NCBI RefSeq assembly: GCF_017876795.1
Contig: NZ_JAGIOR010000001.1
Coordinates: 3,374,501 to 3,438,500 of the forward strand
DNA length: 64,000 nt
Origin: Rhizobium leguminosarum
GTDB lineage: Bacteria > Pseudomonadota > Alphaproteobacteria > Rhizobiales > Rhizobiaceae
Reading direction: 5' to 3'
Made by a program: the position numbers and the translations under genes. This document shows, piece by piece, positions 57,752 through 64,000 of this stretch. A model generated the notes under the pieces. It made no database searches and was not told the DNA's origin. It was given only the letters and a program-made list of their open reading frames with translations. The stretch's first letter is position 1, and each line of letters begins with the position of its first letter.

Positions 57752-60011
57752 AAACGCTTTCCTTGTCATTGGCTGCGGGAGAAGCGGGCGTCGGATCCCG
57801 GCGTGGCAGATGCACGCGGATCATGGCCCCTCTTCCCCGGTCAAAATCGGCGGGCGCATCATGCAGCTCGAGCTGCCCACCATGTTCCTCGATGATCTTC
57901 TTGACGATGGCGAGACCAAGGCCGGTGCCCTTCTCACGCATCGTCATATAGGGTTCCAGAATGCTGTGGCGGTTCTCCACCGGCAGGCCGCGGCCATTGT
58001 CGATGACATCGACGGTGAAGCGGTCGCGGGCGGTGTCGAGGGCGGCGCGGACGAGTATCTTGCGTTCGTCGCGTTCATCGCTCGGAACGGCCTCGATCGC
58101 TTCCACGGCATTCTTGATCAGATTTCCGAACGCCTGGCCGAGCATGCGGCTGTCGAACAGGCCCTCCAGCGGCTGCTCACCGAACTCCTGGGCAAAGCTG
58201 ACGTGATGATTGCCCATCTCGCGCAGGAAGATCGCGTCGCGCAAGATATCGCGCAGGTCGCTCGGCTCCTTGATCGGCTTCGGCATGCGGGCGAAGGCGG
58301 AGAATTCGTCGACCATGCGACCGATATCGCCCACCTGGCGGATGATCGTGTCGGTGCACTGGTCGAAGACGGCCCGGTCGCCCGGGTCGATCTGCTTGCC
58401 GTAGCGCCGCTGGATGCGCTCGGCGGAAAGCTGGATCGGCGTCAGCGGGTTCTTGATCTCATGGGCGATGCGTCTTGCGACGTCCCCCCAGGCAGTCGAG
58501 CGCTGGGCGATGACCAGGTCGGTGATGTCGTCGAGCGTGATCACGTAGGATTCGCTCTGATCGCGCACTTCCTCGCGAGTCACCTGCACGCTCAGCGTCC
58601 TGACAGTGCCGCCGCGCACGAGCGCGATCTGCTTGCGGAAATCGCCGCGATGGCGAGACGCCGCCTCGGTCAGCACGTGTTCGACCTCCGGCGCGATGTC
58701 GACCAGCTGCTTTCCGAGCATCTCATCGGCCGACAGCGACATCAGCGTTTCGGCCGAACTGTTGACGATGGCGATGCGGCGATCCTGCTCGACGCCGATG
58801 ACCGCGGCAGTGACGCCCGACAGCACCGCTTCGATGAAGCGGCGGCGGTCGTCGACCTCGTCCTTGGCTTCGAGGATTTCGTCGCGCTGGGTGCGGATTT
58901 CCGAGATCATCTTGTTGAAGGTGCGCGACAGATTGGCGACGTCGCCATCGACTGCGTGCACAGGCACAACGATATCCATATTGCCCGATGCGACGCTGTC
59001 GGCCGCGGTGATCAAGAGCCGGATCGGACGGACGATGCGGTCGGCAACGGCGATCGCGGTCCAGATCGCTGCCAGGAGCACGATCAGCGCGAAGCCGATA
59101 TAGAGCACGGCGAAGGCGATCTGCAGCGAGAAGCGGTTGGCTTCCATCGACCGGTATTCGGTGGCGTTCTCCTCCATCATGCGCATGGCGCCCATGACCT
59201 TGGGATCGACGGCGCGCACCGTATAGAGGAAGGTGCCCTGGATGGCATCGAGCTTGATGATGGCGCCGACGAGGTTGGTGACGCCGGGCGGAATCAGTGT
59301 CGGCTGGCCGGCAGCGGCCTTCTCAAGGGCGTCCTGCGGGATCGCCGGCAACGGCTTTTCGGTGGCGATGTCAGCCTGAACGATCACCGAGCCGTCGCGC
59401 TCGACCAGGAAGGAGCCGAGCAGTCCGCGGCCCCTCGCCTGGCGGGTCATCAGGTCGGCAAAACCCGTCCGGTCGAGGTTGTAGAGCGCGCGGTTGCGCT
59501 CCAGGTCGTTGGCCATGGAAACCGTCTGCCCCTGCAGGTAGCTGGCGTTTTCCATCATGTAGGCCTGGCCGATATTGCGCGACGAGCTGACGATCGACTG
59601 GGTGCGCAGCGCAAACCAGCGGTCCAGACCGGCATTCAGGGTGATGCTGGCGAAGATGGCGACGAGGATCGCCGGCGTGATCGCAACGATCGAGAAGAGC
59701 ACGACGATGCGGATATGCAGGCGAGCAGCCGCCCGGCCGCGGGTGCGCGCCTTGAGCAGCCTTGCCACCTCACGGGCGATCAGCGCCAGCAGCGTCAGGA
59801 CAAAGAAGGAATTAACGATCACCGAGGTGATGACGACATGCGAACTCGGGGCGATCGGGGTGAGGCCGAGCAGCACGAAAAGTGTCGCCGTGGCGCAGAG
59901 AAGCGCGCCGCCGGCAAGCACCAGGCCGGGCACGGCAAAAAGGGCGCGGCGATCGGTCACCGTGGTTACCGCCTCGCCCGCCGCCGCCGGCGATACCCCA
60001 TCCTGCGTCAT
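57741..60011 (-). CDS. ntrY: Sensor histidine kinase NtrY
   Basis: 756 aa. Three or four N-terminal membrane helices (RALFAVPGLVLAGGALLCATATLFVLLG onward), a periplasmic sensor region, another helix (FAVLYIGFALIVLLAAIWTAIAV), HAMP (DRIVRPIRLLITAADSVASG), PAS (VLSGVTAAVIGVEQDRRIAIVN), HisKA with the histidine in RRIAHEIKNPLTPIQLSAER, and HATPase (NLIKNAVEAIE, DNGRGLP, GTGLGLAIVKKI). Coupled to ntrX. Confidence 0.95.
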   Translation of the reverse strand: MTQDGVSPAAAGEAVTTVTDRRALFAVPGLVLAGGALLCATATLFVLLGLTPIAPSSHVVITSVIVNSFFVLTLLALIAREVARLLKARTRGRAAARLHIRIVVLFSIVAITPAILVAIFASITLNAGLDRWFALRTQSIVSSSRNIGQAYMMENASYLQGQTVSMANDLERNRALYNLDRTGFADLMTRQARGRGLLGSFLVERDGSVIVQADIATEKPLPAIPQDALEKAAAGQPTLIPPGVTNLVGAIIKLDAIQGTFLYTVRAVDPKVMGAMRMMEENATEYRSMEANRFSLQIAFAVLYIGFALIVLLAAIWTAIAVADRIVRPIRLLITAADSVASGNMDIVVPVHAVDGDVANLSRTFNKMISEIRTQRDEILEAKDEVDDRRRFIEAVLSGVTAAVIGVEQDRRIAIVNSSAETLMSLSADEMLGKQLVDIAPEVEHVLTEAASRHRGDFRKQIALVRGGTVRTLSVQVTREEVRDQSESYVITLDDITDLVIAQRSTAWGDVARRIAHEIKNPLTPIQLSAERIQRRYGKQIDPGDRAVFDQCTDTIIRQVGDIGRMVDEFSAFARMPKPIKEPSDLRDILRDAIFLREMGNHHVSFAQEFGEQPLEGLFDSRMLGQAFGNLIKNAVEAIEAVPSDERDERKILVRAALDTARDRFTVDVIDNGRGLPVENRHSILEPYMTMREKGTGLGLAIVKKIIEEHGGQLELHDAPADFDRGRGAMIRVHLPRRDPTPASPAANDKESVYGL

Positions 60012-60260
60012 TCGGCCTCTCTTCAGGCGGCACCCGCCGCCCTCGCCAGCCGATCGAAACCAAAGAACGCCGGCTCAATAAAGCCAGCGCTGCAACGACT
60101 CGATCGGGAGCGAAGTCCAAAACCCTTGCGTGACCTTTAAGCAACGCATTGTGGCGAAAATGCAACGCCATCCGTCACATTGTCAAGCCACGCGGGGCCT
60201 CGGTCCGCCACATTGGGGAGTTGCCCACGAATATCGCTCGTATCGTCTCGCTGTCGACGC

Positions 60261-60312
60261 TAGAACAGGATGATTTTAGGCCCGCTCGGCCTAAAATCTG
60301 AATCCTGTTCTA
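60261..60312. repeat. Palindromic intergenic repeat
   Basis: TAGAACAGGATGATTTTAGG and its near inverted complement to CCTGTTCTA, with a GCTC-type loop. Probably a RIME-like or similar extragenic palindrome. Confidence 0.6.
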
Positions 60313-60323
60313 AATTAAATAGT

Positions 60324-60375
60324 TAGAGCATGATGTCGCCCGAAAACCGCACACACTTTTCGGCATCATGCTCTA
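60324..60375. repeat. Palindromic intergenic repeat, relative of 56341-56390
   Basis: TAGAGCATGATG...CATCATGCTCTA with core CGCCCGAAAACCGCACACACTT-like sequence. Same type as the repeat at the ntrX stop. Confidence 0.65.
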
Positions 60376-60435
60376 GCGATTTCGATGGGTGATCCCGCTG
60401 CATCATCGCTGACCTGAGCAAGGGTTACGCAGCGG

Positions 60436-61332
60436 TCAGCCCATGCGCTCCGACGCGAAGGAGCCGGGTGAAGCCGGGAATACGACGGTCTTGTTGCCGT
60501 TGATGAAAACCCGGCCATGGATGTGGGCGTGGATGGCCCGGGCGAGCACCTGGCTTTCGACGTCGCGGCCGAGGCTGACATAATCTTCGCCGCTCTGCGC
60601 ATGCGTGACGCGGACGATGTCCTGCTCGATGATTGGACCTTCGTCGAGGTCTGCCGTTACGTAATGCGACGTCGCGCCGATGAGCTTCACGCCCCGTTCG
60701 AACGCCTGCTTGTAAGGATTGGCGCCCTTGAAGCTCGGCAGAAAGGAGTGGTGAATATTGATGATCCTGCCGGACATCTTGCGGCACATTTCGTCGGACA
60801 GGACCTGCATGTAACGGGCCAGCACGATGAGTTCGGCTCCCGAACCCTCGACGATCTGCATCTGCTTCGCCTCGGCCTCCGGCTTGTTTTCCCTCGTCAC
60901 CTTGATGCAGTGGAACGGGATGTCGTGGTTCACGACGATCCGCTGATAGTCCATGTGGTTCGAGATCACGCCGACGATGTCGATCGGAAGCGCCCCGATC
61001 CGCCAGCGGTAGAGGAGATCGTTCAGGCAGTGTCCGAAGCGGCTCACCATGAGGATGACCTTCTTCTTTTCGGCTTCGTCGAAGAATTCGGCGTTCGCCT
61101 CGAACCTATCGGCGATAGGCTCGAAACCTTCACGAAGCTGGTCAAGCGTATGTCCGTCGTGCGGCTGGAAGCCGATACGCATGAAGTATCGTCCGGTGTC
61201 CGCGTCGTCGAACTGCGCGCTGTCCGAGATGTTGCAGCCGTTCTGCGAGAGATAGGTGGCAATGGCGGCCGTCACGCCGCGGATCGATGGGCATGCGACA
61301 CGAAGAGCGTAGCGAGGGGCCGTGGTGGTCAT
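60436..61332 (-). CDS. purU: Formyltetrahydrofolate deformylase
   Basis: 298 aa. N-terminal ACT domain (RYALRVACPSIRGVTAAIATYLSQNGCNISDSAQFDD) and C-terminal formyltransferase-like domain: HDIPFHCIKVTRENK, IVLARYMQVLSDEMCRKMSGRIINIHHSFLPSFKGANPYKQA with the catalytic histidine, and the aspartate in DLDEGPIIEQD. Releases formate from 10-formyl-THF. AAGGA lies 8 bases before the ATG. Last gene of glyA-folD-purU. Confidence 0.94.
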   Translation of the reverse strand: MTTTAPRYALRVACPSIRGVTAAIATYLSQNGCNISDSAQFDDADTGRYFMRIGFQPHDGHTLDQLREGFEPIADRFEANAEFFDEAEKKKVILMVSRFGHCLNDLLYRWRIGALPIDIVGVISNHMDYQRIVVNHDIPFHCIKVTRENKPEAEAKQMQIVEGSGAELIVLARYMQVLSDEMCRKMSGRIINIHHSFLPSFKGANPYKQAFERGVKLIGATSHYVTADLDEGPIIEQDIVRVTHAQSGEDYVSLGRDVESQVLARAIHAHIHGRVFINGNKTVVFPASPGSFASERMG

Positions 61333-61355
61333 GTCTATTATCCTTGTTCGTCTTC

Positions 61356-62252
61356 TCAGGCCGCGGCGAGCATGGCGTGGTGACGGCGGAATGCCGTAAG
61401 CGTGTTGGACAGCAGGCATGCGATCGTCATCGGACCCACGCCGCCGGGCACGGGCGTGATGGCGCGCGCGTGGCCGGCTTCGCCATAGGCCACGTCGCCG
61501 ACGATCCGCGATTTTTCGCCGTCCTGGATCCGGTTGATGCCGACGTCTATCACGACGGCGCCAGGCTTGATCCAATCGCCACGGACGAGGCCCGCTCTAC
61601 CGGCGGCGGCAACAAGAATGTCGGCCGCCCGGCAAAGTTCTGCCGCGTTCCTGGTCTGCGAGTGGACGACCGTGACGGTGCAGTGGGCGTTCATCAGCAT
61701 CTGCGCCATGGGCTTTCCGACGATATTGGACTTGCCGACGATGACGGCATGAAGGCCGGAGAGGTAGTCACCGAGCGTATCCTTGATGAGCATCATGCAG
61801 CCCAGAGGGGTGCAAGGAACGAGCGCCGGATTGCCCGTGGCAAGGCGGCCCGCATTCGACACATGGAAACCATCGACATCCTTGTCGGGGTCGATGGCTT
61901 GGATCACGGCATTGGGATCGAGATGCGCCGGCAGCGGTAACTGCACAAGAATTCCATGCACTTCCGCCTCAACGTTGAGGCGATGCACGAGGTCCAACAG
62001 TTCGACCTGCGAGGTCTGCGCAGCAAGCCGATACTCGAAGGACCTCATACCTGCGGCGACCGTCTGGCGCTGCTTTGAAGCCACATAAATTGCGCTTGCC
62101 GGATCGTCCCCCACCAGAACGACGGCCAGACCAGGAACGGTGCCTGTCGTTGCCTTCAGCGCCTCGACGTCGGCCTTGATGCGCTCGAGCAGCCCTGCGG
62201 CGTGCTCTTTGCCGTCAATGTTCGCCGCGCGTGTGAATCTATCCATTCCCAT
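61356..62252 (-). CDS. folD: Methylenetetrahydrofolate dehydrogenase/cyclohydrolase
   Basis: 298 aa (302 from an ATG at 62264). FolD motifs: [21 protein letters not shown] (with the catalytic Lys), [26 protein letters not shown], and [34 protein letters not shown]. Start 62252 has GGAG 6 bases upstream. Interconverts methylene- and formyl-THF. 23 bases from purU. Confidence 0.94.
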   Translation of the reverse strand: MGMDRFTRAANIDGKEHAAGLLERIKADVEALKATTGTVPGLAVVLVGDDPASAIYVASKQRQTVAAGMRSFEYRLAAQTSQVELLDLVHRLNVEAEVHGILVQLPLPAHLDPNAVIQAIDPDKDVDGFHVSNAGRLATGNPALVPCTPLGCMMLIKDTLGDYLSGLHAVIVGKSNIVGKPMAQMLMNAHCTVTVVHSQTRNAAELCRAADILVAAAGRAGLVRGDWIKPGAVVIDVGINRIQDGEKSRIVGDVAYGEAGHARAITPVPGGVGPMTIACLLSNTLTAFRRHHAMLAAA

Positions 62253-62344
62253 GGGGTGCTCCATTGCATCCAGGCTCGACCAGCAAGCTGCCTCTATGAA
62301 AAAATGCAGGGCCTTCGAGATGTCGGCACGGCATTTCCGTATTC

Positions 62345-63622
62345 TTAGTGACCGTAGACCGGGAACTTCTCGGTCAGTTCCGCGATCTTCGCCTTGGCCA
62401 CGCCGACGATCTCGTCCGCCTCGCCCTTCGTTTCGGCGTCGATGAGGTCTGCGATGACGTGGCCGAGAACCCGGAACTCTTCTTCCTTCAGGCCGCGCGT
62501 CGTCGCTGCGGACGAGCCGAGCCGCATGCCGACCCACTCCGGAGGACGGGGACTGTCGCCGGGGATCGGGTTCTTGTTGGAGGTGATGTTCGCCTTGGCG
62601 AGCAGTGTCTCGGCCTGCTTTCCAATCAGTCCCTTGCTCGACAGATCGAGCAGAACGATGTGGGTGTCGGTGCCGCCGGAAACGATGCGCACGCCACGAT
62701 CCGAAAGCGTTTCGGCAAGGATCTTCGCATTGGCCACGACCTGCCGAGCATAGACCTTGAAATCGTCGCGGAGGGCTTCGCCCAGGCAGATCGCCTTGGC
62801 GGCCAGGACGTTGCTGTGCAGCGATCCCTGGACGCCGGGAAATACCGCGGCTTGCAGCTTCTTGTACCATTCCTCGTTGTTGGTGAGGATCAGGCCGCCA
62901 CGCGGACCACGCAGCGTCTTCGTCGTGGTGCACGTCACGATGTCGGCATGCGGGAATGGCGAAGGATGGACGCCACCGGCAACGAGGCCGGCGATGTGGG
63001 CCATATCCACCAGGAAGTGGGCTCCGACCTTCTTGGCGATCTTCGACATGCGCTCGAAGTCGAGTTCGCGCGGATATGCCGAACCACCGGTGATCAGCAG
63101 CTTCGGGCGGATTTCCTCGGCGATGCGTTCCATCTCATCAAGGTCGATGACCTCGTTCTGCGGGTTGACGCTGTAATTGTTGGCGTCGAACCAGCGGCCC
63201 GACAGGTTCGCCTTCATGCCGTGCGACAGGTGGCCGCCGGCCGCAAGGTCGAGCGAAAGCACCTTTTCGCCTGGCTTCAGCAGCAGGAAGAAGACGGCCA
63301 GGTTGGCCTGCGTCCCCGAGTGCGGCTGAACGTTGGCGTAGCCGCAATTGAACAGTTGCTTGGCGCGATCGATCGCGGCCTGCTCGGCAATGTCGACGAA
63401 CTGTCCGCCACCGTGAAAACGGTTGCCCGGATAGCCCTCGAGCGTCTTATTGGTGATCTCGTGCCCCAAGGCGTCGAGAACCGCACGGCTGACGATATTC
63501 TCCGAAGCGATTAGCTCAATCTGGTTCTGCTGGCGGGCCCGCTCGGACGCGAGGGCATCGGCGACGAGTGGATCAGCTTCCTGGACGGTGGTGTTGAAAT
63601 GCACCCTTGCAGCGTTGGTCAT
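62345..63622 (-). CDS. glyA: Serine hydroxymethyltransferase
   Basis: 425 aa PLP enzyme. PLP lysine in [18 protein letters not shown]; also [29 protein letters not shown], and [19 protein letters not shown]. Converts serine and THF to glycine and methylene-THF. GGAG precedes ATG 63622. First gene of the one-carbon module with folD and purU; a LysR gene is divergent. Probably a second, inducible copy besides the housekeeping glyA; inference. Confidence 0.94.
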   Translation of the reverse strand: MTNAARVHFNTTVQEADPLVADALASERARQQNQIELIASENIVSRAVLDALGHEITNKTLEGYPGNRFHGGGQFVDIAEQAAIDRAKQLFNCGYANVQPHSGTQANLAVFFLLLKPGEKVLSLDLAAGGHLSHGMKANLSGRWFDANNYSVNPQNEVIDLDEMERIAEEIRPKLLITGGSAYPRELDFERMSKIAKKVGAHFLVDMAHIAGLVAGGVHPSPFPHADIVTCTTTKTLRGPRGGLILTNNEEWYKKLQAAVFPGVQGSLHSNVLAAKAICLGEALRDDFKVYARQVVANAKILAETLSDRGVRIVSGGTDTHIVLLDLSSKGLIGKQAETLLAKANITSNKNPIPGDSPRPPEWVGMRLGSSAATTRGLKEEEFRVLGHVIADLIDAETKGEADEIVGVAKAKIAELTEKFPVYGH

Positions 63623-63748
63623 CTGAGTTCTCCAATTCCTCGAATTCGTGAGGCGGACCCTAGATCGATCAAAACACCAGAAAAAGTTAATAATATTTGC
63701 TTATACGTTCAGACATGCTAATGATTTCGGAGCCGGAAGGAGGTCGTT

Positions 63749-64000
63749 ATGGATGTCGGACGTCTGCGGGCACTGCGCGAACTATCGATCCGCAAGACCA
63801 TGGCCGCTGTGGCAGAAGCCTTGCACGTCTCGCCGTCGGCCGTGTCGCAGCAAATCGCGCTTCTTGAAGAAGAGGTTGGCATACGGCTCGTCGAGCGACG
63901 CGGCCGAGGCGTTGTCATGACACCTGCCGGCCAGCAGCTGGTGCTGCGGGCAGAGAAGATCCTCATCGAAATCGAATCGGCGAAAGCAGATATCGCCGAA
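63749..64000 (+). CDS. LysR family regulator, cut by the window end
   Basis: First 84 codons only. LysR HTH: MDVGRLRALRELSIRKTMAAVAEALHVSPSAVSQQIALLEEEVGIRLVERRGRGVVMTPAG in overlapping pieces. GGAGG lies 6 bases before the ATG. Divergent from glyA with 126 bases between starts, so it probably controls glyA-folD-purU. Confidence 0.88.
   Translation, partial: MDVGRLRALRELSIRKTMAAVAEALHVSPSAVSQQIALLEEEVGIRLVERRGRGVVMTPAGQQLVLRAEKILIEIESAKADIAE

Larger units (their letters stand above)
60012..60435. other. Intergenic region upstream of ntrY
   Basis: About 420 bases between the divergent-looking 3' end of purU and the ntrY start. Contains the ntrY promoter region and two palindromic repeats (60261-60312, 60324-60375). 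No gene seen. ntrBC, often next to ntrYX, are not here. Confidence 0.5.

Noticed and set aside
57051..60140. 1029-aa plus-strand open frame
   Set aside because: Antisense to ntrX and ntrY, which have complete domain sets. GC-rich codon use keeps the opposite strand open.

Overview
The window reads as chromosomal DNA of a fast-growing Rhizobium (R. leguminosarum/etli-like). The evidence is the high GC content, the gene order ntrY-ntrX-dat-hfq-hflX-mazG, the cysG-DUF2849-cysI-DUF934 block, several DUF982 proteins, RIME-type intergenic repeats and a GTTC-N7-GTTC SOS box. The species call is inference; no rRNA is present.

Layout. 1-8850: a catabolic operon (NMT1-type ABC importer, cytosine-deaminase-like amidohydrolase, FAD-linked oxidase, quinone reductase-like protein), then RidA and a divergent MarR/FAD-monooxygenase pair with two operator-like palindromes. 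8850-17300: small rhizobial genes, including a two-gene operon under a LexA box, two DUF982 genes, a DUF4242-adenylate cyclase fusion, a lipoprotein, a second FAD monooxygenase with a LysR regulator, DUF3237, small membrane proteins and RIME repeats. 17304-18236: an IS5-family element.

18268-38148: a 19.9-kb integrative element in the 3' end of tRNA-Lys(TTT), bounded by 47-bp att repeats. It carries a tyrosine integrase, a divergent AlpA/Xis-like regulator, a DUF3987 replication-type protein, an HK97-type head module (portal, fused protease-capsid, HNH, connectors, terminases), two spike/fibre proteins sharing one N-terminal domain, and cargo (GNAT toxin-like pair, XRE regulator, HNH protein, possible structured RNA). 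I find no tape measure, tail tube, sheath, baseplate or lysis genes. The layout resembles a capsid-forming phage satellite (cf-PICI-like) more than a complete prophage. Its large terminase is now split by an ISAzo13-family element.

38150-47650: AraC/GyrI regulator, CcdA, MBL-fold hydrolase and an AEC transporter gene destroyed by a 3.9-kb insertion (8-bp direct repeats at the junctions) and a frameshift. The insertion carries a DUF1254 gene and a second ISAzo13 copy; only one base difference was noticed between the two copies. A UbiH-like hydroxylase follows.

47650-64000: core genes. These are the siroheme/sulfite-reductase operon, a nucleoside deaminase, mazG, hflX, hfq, dat, ntrX and ntrY. 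They are followed by a one-carbon module, glyA-folD-purU, with a divergent LysR gene cut by the window end.
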